The position numbers were made by a program, and so were the translations under genes. A DNA stretch of 49,640 nt. It comes from Spirochaetia bacterium. GTDB lineage: Bacteria > Spirochaetota > Spirochaetia > B11-G9. Of this stretch, positions 36,641-43,788 are shown piece by piece. Where the stretch lies: assembly GCA_027859095.1 (NCBI GenBank), contig JAQIBN010000312.1:1-49640 (forward strand), written 5' to 3'. How positions within the stretch are numbered: the first letter of the stretch is position 1; the number at the start of each line of letters is the position of its first letter. The notes under the pieces were generated by a model. That model did no database searches and was not told the origin of the DNA. It saw nothing but the letters and a program-made list of their open reading frames with translations.

Positions 36641-37719
36641 TATTGTATCTTCAAAGTAGAAAGGCTTAGAATTGCGAAAAGACCACCAATTATCCAAAAA
36701 CGAATGACAACCTTGCTCTCTGCCCACCCTTTTAATTCAAAATGATGATGGAGAGGTGCCATCTTAAAAACTCTTTTTCCCCGTAATTTGAATGATACAA
36801 CTTGAATTATTACGGAAAGGGCTTCAAGAACAAACACTCCACCAATTACTACGACCAACATCTCTTTTTTTGTTAATAAAGCAATAACACCAATTGTTCC
36901 TCCAAGAGAGAGAGAACACGTATCTCCCATAAAAACCTCTGCAGGATGAGAGTTATACCAAAGAAAGCCTATACTGGCACCTACCAAAGCAAAACTTAAA
37001 ACCATAAGTTCACCACTCTCTCTTAAATAGGGAATCTGAAGATATTCAGCATAATCAGCCCGGCCTGTCAAATATGCTATTATTCCAAGAGTAAGTCCTA
37101 CCAGAATAATTAAACCGGAAGCCAGGCCGTCCAGGCCATCAGTAAGATTTACAGCATTGGAAAACCCCACAAGAAGTATTACTGCAAAGGGAATATACAT
37201 AACAGATAAGTTAAGAACCGGATACTTAAAAAACGGTACATAAAGAAGAGTGGCATATCCAGTATCTCTTGAATAAATAATCATTACTATTATAAGTGAA
37301 ACAACAACCTGGGCAGAGAATTTAAAACTTGCCTGCAAACCATCAGAACTTCGCCTGAAAACTTTAAGATAATCATCCACAAATCCTATTGCACCAAATC
37401 CAATAATTGAAAAAAGAGAAATCCAGGTAAAATAGTTATTCAGATCCTGCCAGAGCAGTACTGATACAACTACAGAGATAAGAATAAGAATTCCACCCAT
37501 TGTAGGCGTTCCGGATTTAACAAGATGAGTTTGAGGTCCATCATCCCTTATTTCTTGTCCAGCTTTCCGTTTTTTCAAAGCCTTTATCAAAATAGGGCCA
37601 AATATAAAAGAGATTAAAAGAGATGTTACCGCAGCATATGCTGATCGGAAAGTTATATACTGGAAAATATTAAAAAATGTAAATTTATCAACCAGAGGAA
37701 GAAATATTTCTTTAAACAC
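36640..37719 (-). CDS. mraY: MraY, phospho-MurNAc-pentapeptide translocase
   Basis: The product has 359 residues from the GTG at 37719 (VFKEIFLPL), which has GGAGG 6 bases upstream; this length matches the family (about 360). An ATG at 37755 would add 12 residues that lie inside murF without support. Ten transmembrane helices are expected. Conserved motifs are DDYLKVFRRSSDGL, NLTDGLDGLA, MGDTCSLSLGG and HHHFELKGWAE. It makes lipid I on the inner face of the membrane. It overlaps murF by eight bases and ftsW by one. Confidence 0.95.
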   Translation of the reverse strand: MFKEIFLPLVDKFTFFNIFQYITFRSAYAAVTSLLISFIFGPILIKALKKRKAGQEIRDDGPQTHLVKSGTPTMGGILILISVVVSVLLWQDLNNYFTWISLFSIIGFGAIGFVDDYLKVFRRSSDGLQASFKFSAQVVVSLIIVMIIYSRDTGYATLLYVPFFKYPVLNLSVMYIPFAVILLVGFSNAVNLTDGLDGLASGLIILVGLTLGIIAYLTGRADYAEYLQIPYLRESGELMVLSFALVGASIGFLWYNSHPAEVFMGDTCSLSLGGTIGVIALLTKKEMLVVVIGGVFVLEALSVIIQVVSFKLRGKRVFKMAPLHHHFELKGWAESKVVIRFWIIGGLFAILSLSTLKIQ

Positions 37720-39130
37720 CCAAAACCTCCCTTGATTTTGATATTTTATCAGCAAGCCTGTTTAATTCCATTGATCTTGAACCTTTTAAGAGAATCAGAT
37801 CACCTTCAATCAAAGAATCAAGAACCAGATTTTCAAGCTCCTGATAATCAAGATTATGGATAACCCTTCCCGAAAAGTCAGAATCTAAAACGGTATTGTA
37901 TGCATCTCTCATTTCAGAACCATAAAAGAAAATTAAATCAGGATCCAATTTTACAACCATACTGCCAACAACCCTATGCATCTTTTCAGACTCACGACCA
38001 AGTTCTTTCATAGTTCCAAGAACAAGAAGAACCCTTCCAGCCCACTCCAAATCTGAAATAAAATTAAAAATCTCTTCCATAGATTCAGGATTGGCATTAT
38101 AGGAATCTTCAATAACTGTATATATTCCTTCAACAACCTGACTTCTTCCCTTTAATGGTTCAATTTTCTCAAGGCCTTTTTTTATTTTACAGGGGCTTAT
38201 CCCAAGCACTGATGAAAGACTTATTGAAGCTATTGCATTATTCAGATTATGCTGCCCAACAAGCTTAAAATTGATTTCGAGGTTTTTATATTGAATATTC
38301 CACCCTTTAAGGCCAAGACTGGATACCCGGTCAACACCCTCTGTAGAATTAAAGCCATATCGAACGGTATTTCCAGGACAACGGTCCTCCAGATATTCAG
38401 CCCAGGAATCCTCAGCAGGAATAAAACCGATATTACTTTTATCAAAAAGTGAAAAAATATCAGATTTTTCAGCAGCAATAGCCTCCTGACTACCCATCAA
38501 TCCAAGATGTGCTGTTCCAATATTTGTAACTAAAGCATATTGCGGGCTAAAAACAGAAACCAAAGCCTTCATTTCTTCAGGATGATTGATTCCCATCTCA
38601 AATACACCATATTTATGTTCTTTCTTTATATTTAAAACAGACAAGGGTAAACCTGTTTCTGAATTAAGGTTACCTTCATTAATAATAGTATCTCCATCTT
38701 CTGCTAAAATGGCTCCAATCAGCTCTTTTGTTGTACTTTTTCCATTACTACCTGTTACAGCCACTTTTATTAAGTTTTCAAAATCAGACACCCAACTGGC
38801 TGCTAGTTTATGAAATCCTGATAGTGTATTTTCTACAACAATAAGGCAGCAATTAAATTCGGAGCCGGTTAAATATGCAACATTATCTGCATAATATTTA
38901 CTTGATACCATTACAGACGATGCACCTGACCTGGCAGCCTGAGAAATATAGTTATGTCCATCAGTAACTTCACCAATTAAAGCTATAAACAAAACACCAG
39001 CGCTAACTGTCCTGGAATCGATTGAAACAGACAAAATATCAGGATCAGTATTACCAGGAGAAACAAAGAGTCCTTCTGCCCTGTCAGAAGCATTTGATAC
39101 TGAAAAAAGTTTATGGCCTGTTTCAGTCAT
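37712..39130 (-). CDS. murF: MurF, UDP-MurNAc-tripeptide D-Ala-D-Ala ligase
   Basis: The 472-residue Mur ligase has an N-terminal UDP-binding domain (SIDSRTVSAGVLFIAL), the ATP-binding motif GSNGKST at 127-133, EMGINHPEEM, NIGTAHLGLMGS and the C-terminal DSYNANPESM and LVLGTMKELG. It adds D-Ala-D-Ala to the cytoplasmic peptidoglycan precursor. The ATG lies inside the ftsL end (8-base overlap) with GAGG 6 bases upstream. Confidence 0.95.
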   Translation of the reverse strand: MTETGHKLFSVSNASDRAEGLFVSPGNTDPDILSVSIDSRTVSAGVLFIALIGEVTDGHNYISQAARSGASSVMVSSKYYADNVAYLTGSEFNCCLIVVENTLSGFHKLAASWVSDFENLIKVAVTGSNGKSTTKELIGAILAEDGDTIINEGNLNSETGLPLSVLNIKKEHKYGVFEMGINHPEEMKALVSVFSPQYALVTNIGTAHLGLMGSQEAIAAEKSDIFSLFDKSNIGFIPAEDSWAEYLEDRCPGNTVRYGFNSTEGVDRVSSLGLKGWNIQYKNLEINFKLVGQHNLNNAIASISLSSVLGISPCKIKKGLEKIEPLKGRSQVVEGIYTVIEDSYNANPESMEEIFNFISDLEWAGRVLLVLGTMKELGRESEKMHRVVGSMVVKLDPDLIFFYGSEMRDAYNTVLDSDFSGRVIHNLDYQELENLVLDSLIEGDLILLKGSRSMELNRLADKISKSREVLGV

Positions 39131-39410
39131 TCATATCCTCACTCACAGGATCAATCTTAATTCGTATAGTATCGACAGATCTTTTATCCAATTCTAATAT
39201 ATTCTCAGCCAATTCATCAATTCTGCCAGGAGAACTGAGAATTGATAAATTTGCAACCATCCTTTTATTCTGCTCGAACAATTCTCTTTGGTCCAAAATT
39301 AAAGAATGTACTTCTTTATCAATCTGATTATAGTTATAAACCTGGCTTACAGTTAAAAAAACAATCCCAGGAATGGTTGCTACAATTAAAAAAAGTAATA
39401 CTTTTCTCAT
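39123..39410 (-). CDS. ftsL: FtsL/DivIC-like division protein
   Basis: The 95-residue bitopic protein has a transmembrane helix at about 4-24 and a coiled coil at about 26-60, then a short tail. This is the FtsL layout. FtsL sequences are poorly conserved, so the call rests on size, topology and position between rsmH and murF. It would join FtsQ and FtsB to recruit FtsW. GAGGAG precedes the ATG by 9 bases. Confidence 0.72.
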   Translation of the reverse strand: MRKVLLFLIVATIPGIVFLTVSQVYNYNQIDKEVHSLILDQRELFEQNKRMVANLSILSSPGRIDELAENILELDKRSVDTIRIKIDPVSEDMND

Positions 39411-39413
39411 ATT

Positions 39414-40361
39414 TTATAACTCCTCGTCCATTATTTTCTCAATAACACGGAACCGTGCACTTCTGGAGGGAGGATTTTCTTTAATTTCCATCTCCGAGGC
39501 TTTGATAGCCTTTTTAGTAAGGACACGCAAAACAGGCTTGCCACTACATTTACATATCGGCAATTCAGGAGGACATGTACAGGACTTACTCTTTTCTCTG
39601 AAATAGTGCTTAACAATTCTGTCTTCAAGTGAATGAAAAGAGATAACCCCCATTCTGCCACCTGGCTTCAAAGTAGCAAGAGCACTTGAAAGAGCAGTCT
39701 CAAGTCTCGCCAGCTCACCATTAACAGCAATCCTAAGAGCCTGAAAGGTTCTGGTTCCTGGATGGAGCCTTCCATACCTGTATTCTTTTGGTACAGATTT
39801 CCATATTACATCAGAAAGCTGTTTTGTAGTTACAATAGAGGCTTCAGACCGTGATTTTATAATAGCCCGGGATATCCTGCGTGAATATTTTTCCTCTCCA
39901 AATTCATAAATAAGATCTGCCAATTCTTTTTCAGGATAATTATTTACAATATCTGAAGCTGATATTTCAAGCTCGGACTCAAGCCGCATATCCAAAGGTT
40001 CATCTTTACTAAAAGTAAACCCTCTTCCTGATTTCTCATAGTGATACACAGAAATTCCCAAATCAAAAAAAATAGAATCGGGTCGTTCATCTCCCAGTGG
40101 ATATTCTCTAAAGAATGTATTAAACCAGACGTTAAAAAACCTAATACGTTCTCCGTATACAGCAAGCCGACCCTTTGCAATACTCTGAATATTTGTATCG
40201 GCATCCAGACCAACAATTTTCAAATCAGAAAAGGATGATAAAAAATATTCACTATGTCCACCCTCACCAAGAGTACAATCGATTAATAACTCACCTGATG
40301 TTCTGGGAGCCAATAATTCGAGCACTTCTTCCTTTAAAACTGACTTATGCGATATATCCAT
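39414..40361 (-). CDS. rsmH: RsmH (MraW), 16S rRNA N4-methyltransferase
   Basis: The 315-residue SAM-dependent enzyme methylates N4 of C1402 in 16S rRNA. Motifs are HKSVLKEEVLELL, LIDCTLGEGGHSEYFL (SAM binding), FFDLGIS, GRLHPGTRTFQALRIAVN, GGRMGVISFHSLEDRIVK and the terminal NPPSRSARFRVIEK. A Cys-rich CTCPPELPICKCSGKP stretch near 270 is typical of many members. GGAAAGGG precedes the ATG. Confidence 0.97.
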   Translation of the reverse strand: MDISHKSVLKEEVLELLAPRTSGELLIDCTLGEGGHSEYFLSSFSDLKIVGLDADTNIQSIAKGRLAVYGERIRFFNVWFNTFFREYPLGDERPDSIFFDLGISVYHYEKSGRGFTFSKDEPLDMRLESELEISASDIVNNYPEKELADLIYEFGEEKYSRRISRAIIKSRSEASIVTTKQLSDVIWKSVPKEYRYGRLHPGTRTFQALRIAVNGELARLETALSSALATLKPGGRMGVISFHSLEDRIVKHYFREKSKSCTCPPELPICKCSGKPVLRVLTKKAIKASEMEIKENPPSRSARFRVIEKIMDEEL

Positions 40362-40394
40362 GAACGACCCTTTCCTATGACTTTTCTTTTAAAA

Positions 40395-40844
40395 TCAATC
40401 TTTTCTTAAAAGCTTATCAAGATCCTCTGCTGCTTCCAGAAAGTCATCTTCACTTTCAAGAAGATAATTGTTATAAGTATCGATATCCCAAAGTTCCATA
40501 TAATTTTGAACTCCAAGGATAACTGCCTCTTTCTTAGATTCGAGACCTGCAGACTGTCTCAGGGTAGGGGGTATAGTTATCCTTCCCGATTTATCAATTT
40601 CACATTCCTGTGCAGGGGCTATTATTCTTCTCTGCAGCAATCTTGTTCTTGAATTAAACATGGAAGAAGCTCCCATTATTAATTCTGAAATTTTCTCCCA
40701 CTCTTCAGGGGTAAAAATCCAAAGACAACGATCCACAGAACGTGTAAGAATAAGAACATTTCCTGTAATTTCATTACGAATTCTTGAAGGAATTAAAAAT
40801 CGACCTTTATCATCCAAAGAATTCCTATATTCACCATTTATCAC
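40395..40844 (-). CDS. mraZ: MraZ, transcriptional regulator of the dcw cluster
   Basis: The 149-residue protein has two SpoVT/AbrB-type DNA-binding halves: DDKGRFLIPSRIRNEI at about 11-26 and IDKSGRITIPPTLRQSAGL at about 81-99. MraZ represses its own operon by binding TGGGN repeats, and just such repeats stand directly upstream. It heads the dcw genes, and possibly the whole array to the left edge. The ribosome-binding site (AGTGGTG region) is weak. Confidence 0.95.
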   Translation of the reverse strand: MINGEYRNSLDDKGRFLIPSRIRNEITGNVLILTRSVDRCLWIFTPEEWEKISELIMGASSMFNSRTRLLQRRIIAPAQECEIDKSGRITIPPTLRQSAGLESKKEAVILGVQNYMELWDIDTYNNYLLESEDDFLEAAEDLDKLLRKD

Positions 40845-40849
40845 TATTA

Positions 40850-40884
40850 CACCACTTTATGATAATTTTACCCACTTTCCCCCA
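40850..40884 (-). promoter_or_regulatory. MraZ operator repeats upstream of mraZ
   Basis: On the minus strand, TGGGG (40880-40884), TGGGT (40870-40874) and the imperfect TGGTG (40850-40854) are spaced 10 and 20 bases apart, so they lie on one face of the helix. The first two give exactly TGGGN-N5-TGGGN, the arrangement reported for E. coli MraZ. They lie just downstream of the expected transcription start, where binding would repress. Confidence 0.7.
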
Positions 40885-40895
40885 CTCCTCTATAC

Positions 40896-40923
40896 ATACT
40901 ACCCTATAAAATTCAATTGTCAA
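40896..40923 (-). promoter_or_regulatory. Candidate sigma-70 promoter of mraZ
   Basis: On the minus strand, a perfect TTGACA (40918-40923) is followed after 16 bases by TAGTAT (40896-40901, 4 of 6). The start point would be about 40889, immediately before the MraZ repeats. This is the best candidate for the main promoter of the dcw genes and perhaps of everything downstream. Confidence 0.6.
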
Positions 40924-40940
40924 CATAAGACAAATTTTAT

Positions 40941-40968
40941 TAAATATATTTTGCGTAGATGCCGATAA
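40941..40968 (+). promoter_or_regulatory. Candidate FliA (sigma-28) promoter, divergent from mraZ
   Basis: On the plus strand, TAAA (40941-40944) and GCCGATAA (40961-40968) are separated by 16 bases. The -10 matches the FliA consensus at all eight positions and the -35 core at all four; the usual spacing is 15. It points at the only plus-strand gene, giving a leader of about 70 bases. The sigma factor itself is encoded at 2303-3094. Confidence 0.6.
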
Positions 40969-41028
40969 TGTACCCTTAACATATGTATAGTAGTTTGATA
41001 AATTGCAAACAATAATAGAGTAATTTGA

Positions 41029-41034
41029 TATAAT
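41029..41034 (+). promoter_or_regulatory. TATAAT box just upstream of the plus-strand gene
   Basis: A perfect TATAAT stands 11 bases before the ATG at 41046. If used, the transcript would be nearly leaderless. The best -35 (TTGCAA, 41003-41008) is 20 bases away, which is too far for a good sigma-70 promoter, so this may be chance in AT-rich DNA. Confidence 0.25.
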
Positions 41035-41045
41035 GGTAAAGAAAA

Positions 41046-41288
41046 ATGATAACCACTACTTATAAACTAAAATATCCGGAAGGGGATGAAAGAGAAATTA
41101 GATATGGTCTAAATTTCAACCAGATTGTTGATTTGAATGGAAACCCGCTGCAATTACCTATTAGTTCACCCAGAATGATTGTCTACAAAGTTTACAGGGT
41201 TTCCACGACCGAAGAGCGTAAAGACATTACAAAATATTATTATTTGGAACTTGTTACTGGACAGGAATTGATGGAATTATCCCGGTAG
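41046..41288 (+). CDS. Small protein of unknown function, only gene on the plus strand
   Basis: I do not recognise the family by name. The 80-residue soluble protein has alternating hydrophobic residues that suggest beta-strands (TYKLKYP, EIRYGLNFNQIVDL, RMIVYKVYRV, KYYYLELVTGQEL) and no signal peptide. Codon use and composition look like real coding sequence. The ribosome-binding site (GGTAAAG) is weak. It is convergent with the GH57 gene and divergent from mraZ, behind a sigma-28-like promoter, so co-expression with late flagellar genes is a reasonable guess. Its TAG stop lies in the first copy of a 20-base tandem repeat. Confidence 0.72.
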   Translation: MITTTYKLKYPEGDEREIRYGLNFNQIVDLNGNPLQLPISSPRMIVYKVYRVSTTEERKDITKYYYLELVTGQELMELSR

Positions 41289-41320
41289 GGACAGGGGAAT
41301 CCCCGTAGGGACAGGAAAAT
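41281..41320. repeat. Two tandem 20-base repeat units between convergent genes
   Basis: Bases 41281-41300 and 41301-41320 agree at 17 of 20 positions and share the core GTAGGGACAGG. The junction GGGGAATCCCC can form a short hairpin, but no T run follows on either strand. The core resembles dispersed GGGACAGG-type extragenic repeats seen in other bacteria; that likeness is from memory and unchecked. Confidence 0.75.
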
Positions 41321-41321
41321 A

Positions 41322-42920
41322 TCATGATTCCCTATTTTTTTCCCCAAAGATTGTGTAATCCAGATCAGGAAATACATTATTTTTACGTTCAATACGTGTA
41401 AGCCAGCCTGTATCAACAGTATTCCTGCGAAGATTATCATAAATGTAATTAAAATTATGTATGTGCTCGCGAATTCTCTTTACAGCATAAGGAACAGTAG
41501 TACCTGTTTTCATTATAAAGGGCCAGTCAGATGCCATACTCAAAAGTACTTCTCTTGCTGCCTGATTAAGTACCCTGAGTTTTAAACCACTCTCATTGGG
41601 ATACCTGTAAACAAGTTCAGTCATACGATCAATAGCCTTATGAAGATGTCTGTAAATCCAGTCATTCTTGCCATCAAGCCATACTTCCGAATAACCTTTA
41701 TTACCCCAACTGGAAAAAGAGGGAACACTAACCTGATTTTTGGGATACTTTTTCAGATATTCACCAGCTGTTATCATCTCAAGGCCGTTTTCTCTTCCTG
41801 CAACCTTTCTAATAACAGCTTCCATCCAGGGAATACCTTCAAACCACCAGTGACCAAACAGTTCTGCATCATATGCAGTTAAAATGAAGGGAACTTTATC
41901 CATTAGACCTTCAAGCTTGGCAGCCTGATCAATGTGTTTTTGTATAAAATCTTCTGCATGCTCATCGATTTTTTGCATTGCCAGTTCAGAATTGTAGAGA
42001 ATTTTATCATCCGTATCACCAGTTACAGCATAATACTTATATCCCGTATTAACCCTTACATCAGGTTCATGAATATATGGTTTTATATATTCCATGGGAA
42101 GATCATGCCCGATATCTCTATAAAATTCTCTATAAACAGGATCACCAGGATATCCGGTATCCGAGGACCAGACGGCTTCAGTTAAAGAAAAATCCTGTCC
42201 AAATGCAGATATTCCATTAGGTAATTCAAGAGGGCTATAAACACCATTTTGCGGCTTCCCTTCACTTAACAGAATACCATGAGCTGCCACAAAAAAATAA
42301 TCTATGTTATTTGCTTTTAAACAGCTCTCAAGACCTGGGAAATAACCACATTCAGGAAGCCAGAAACCCCTTGGCTTTGTGCCAAAGTTTCGACCATGAG
42401 ATATAACCGCACTCTGTATTTGAGCTTCTATAGCTTGTGGATGTTCTTCAAATACAGGAAGAAAAGCATGAGTAGAAGCTGTAGTAATTATATCCAGAAC
42501 CCCTTCTTTTTCCAGATTCCGAAAACCCCAAAGAATATTATTTCGATAAGTTATTACAAAATCTTCAAGGTTTTCTCTAAAAAGATGAAGGTACATATTA
42601 ACAGTTTTTTGAAGTTGATTATTATCCCTGGTACGCTCAAGTTCCTTCTCACCAAGTTCAATTCTATTTTTCAGATATCGCACATACCTTGTCATTAGCA
42701 GCTCATCTGTGAGCATTGCAGATAGAGTAGGAGATATAGAAAAAGTTATTTTAAATTTAACTTTATCAGCAAGCAGCCCGTTAAACATTCTAAGCATAGG
42801 TAGGTATGTCTCAGATATAGCCTCAAATAACCAATCTTCTTCTAAAAAGTGTTCATATTCCGGATGTCTTACAAAAGGGAGATGTGCATGCAGCGCAAAA
42901 CCCAAATAGCCATTTGACAT
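41322..42920 (-). CDS. GH57 family 1,4-alpha-glucan branching-type enzyme (DUF1957)
   Basis: The 532-residue protein has a GH57 barrel with motif HAHLPFVRHP at 11-20, nucleophile E190 in GFWLPECGYFPG, and acid/base D351 in TAYDAELFGHWWFEG. The C-terminal helical DUF1957 region (about 400-530) includes RVLNQAAREVLLSMASDWPF. This matches the bacterial/archaeal GH57 branching enzymes that make alpha-1,6 branches in glycogen. It lies 31 bases after the DUF4912 gene, a common pairing. GGA stands before the ATG. Confidence 0.88.
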   Translation of the reverse strand: MSNGYLGFALHAHLPFVRHPEYEHFLEEDWLFEAISETYLPMLRMFNGLLADKVKFKITFSISPTLSAMLTDELLMTRYVRYLKNRIELGEKELERTRDNNQLQKTVNMYLHLFRENLEDFVITYRNNILWGFRNLEKEGVLDIITTASTHAFLPVFEEHPQAIEAQIQSAVISHGRNFGTKPRGFWLPECGYFPGLESCLKANNIDYFFVAAHGILLSEGKPQNGVYSPLELPNGISAFGQDFSLTEAVWSSDTGYPGDPVYREFYRDIGHDLPMEYIKPYIHEPDVRVNTGYKYYAVTGDTDDKILYNSELAMQKIDEHAEDFIQKHIDQAAKLEGLMDKVPFILTAYDAELFGHWWFEGIPWMEAVIRKVAGRENGLEMITAGEYLKKYPKNQVSVPSFSSWGNKGYSEVWLDGKNDWIYRHLHKAIDRMTELVYRYPNESGLKLRVLNQAAREVLLSMASDWPFIMKTGTTVPYAVKRIREHIHNFNYIYDNLRRNTVDTGWLTRIERKNNVFPDLDYTIFGEKNRES

Positions 42921-42951
42921 ATATATTCCTTAACTTAAGAATCTGTTAAAT

Positions 42952-43701
42952 CTATAAAGTCAGATCCTGATTCTCCATAATTGATAAAATTCTTTGAGGA
43001 ATAATATTTTCCCCTTTATTATTATAATCCCATAATCCGGACATGAGTACTGTCATTAAATCAGGATCATTGGATAAATCCTTAATATGTTCAGCAACGA
43101 AACCCCGGGGACTCTTAATAAGGTTGGATTTGCTTAATACGGAAACCGTTCCATGCATAATAGAACATAGCTGAATACCAAAATTCCTGCCTGTTTTACC
43201 AAGATTGATATACCAACTATCATCCTTTTCATCTATAGGGATATCATAGTAATCAATGATATTATCCTTGGTATAAGAATCTTCTTTTGATGATTTTTTT
43301 ATTTCAAGCTCAAAGATTCTGAGGAAAAACCCTTCAAAGAAAATCTCCTCTTTCATTTTACGAAGTTCACCATCGTTTATATCCCAATAAGTATATGCCC
43401 ATAAAGGATCTCTTAACAATAGTACAATCCTGGTATCATTATACTTTGCGGGTATCGTATAGTTCTGTTTTTCCTGAGTCTCAAGCTCATAGTCCTGAAG
43501 GATATCATACTTTGTGTTTTTAAGCTTCATAGCATCATTATTAGCCAAATTCCTCTCAGTCTTATCTTCTTCCAGGGCTTCCAGAATCTTTTCTATGAGC
43601 TCATCACGATTACCATCTGTAATGTCGTACTGAACACCTTCATTTTCGGCTATTTTGTAAAGATCAAACATCGAATATTGGGTTAAACGGTCTTTAGTCA
43701 T
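42952..43701 (-). CDS. DUF4912 protein
   Basis: The 249-residue cytoplasmic protein has an N-terminal Rho_N/SAP-like helical segment (about 5-45: YSMFDLYKIAENEGVQ and ELIEKILEALEE) and a DUF4912 domain (about 80-235) with TRIVLLLRDPLWAYTYWDI, SWYINLG and LIKSPRG. DUF4912 genes commonly sit beside GH57 branching enzymes, so a role in glycogen metabolism or its control is likely but unproven. GAGG precedes the ATG, and a promoter candidate lies upstream. Confidence 0.82.
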   Translation of the reverse strand: MTKDRLTQYSMFDLYKIAENEGVQYDITDGNRDELIEKILEALEEDKTERNLANNDAMKLKNTKYDILQDYELETQEKQNYTIPAKYNDTRIVLLLRDPLWAYTYWDINDGELRKMKEEIFFEGFFLRIFELEIKKSSKEDSYTKDNIIDYYDIPIDEKDDSWYINLGKTGRNFGIQLCSIMHGTVSVLSKSNLIKSPRGFVAEHIKDLSNDPDLMTVLMSGLWDYNNKGENIIPQRILSIMENQDLTL

Positions 43702-43726
43702 TATATCCTCGCTGCATCATTAGCTC

Positions 43727-43755
43727 ATTCTTCTCAAATCTCTGAATTGTGTCAA
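43727..43755 (-). promoter_or_regulatory. Candidate sigma-70 promoter of the DUF4912-GH57 pair
   Basis: On the minus strand, a perfect TTGACA (43750-43755) is followed after 17 bases by AAGAAT (43727-43732, 4 of 6). It lies in the 87-base gap after the methyltransferase gene and suggests that the two glycan genes form their own unit. Confidence 0.45.
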
Positions 43756-43788
43756 CCCACTAAACTTCAAGAGAGATATCTTCCTGTA

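Noticed and set aside
36641-36727. A 29-residue N-terminal extension of FtsW
   Set aside because: It lies wholly inside mraY in another frame. The ATG at 36640, coupled to the mraY stop, gives a normal FtsW N-terminus.
37720-37755. A 12-residue N-terminal extension of MraY from an upstream ATG
   Set aside because: The GTG at 37719 has GGAGG at ideal spacing and gives the usual family length; the extension overlaps murF.
40945-41045. Possible small RNA or riboswitch in the divergent gap
   Set aside because: I see no stable stem-loop or known aptamer core; promoter elements explain the visible signals.
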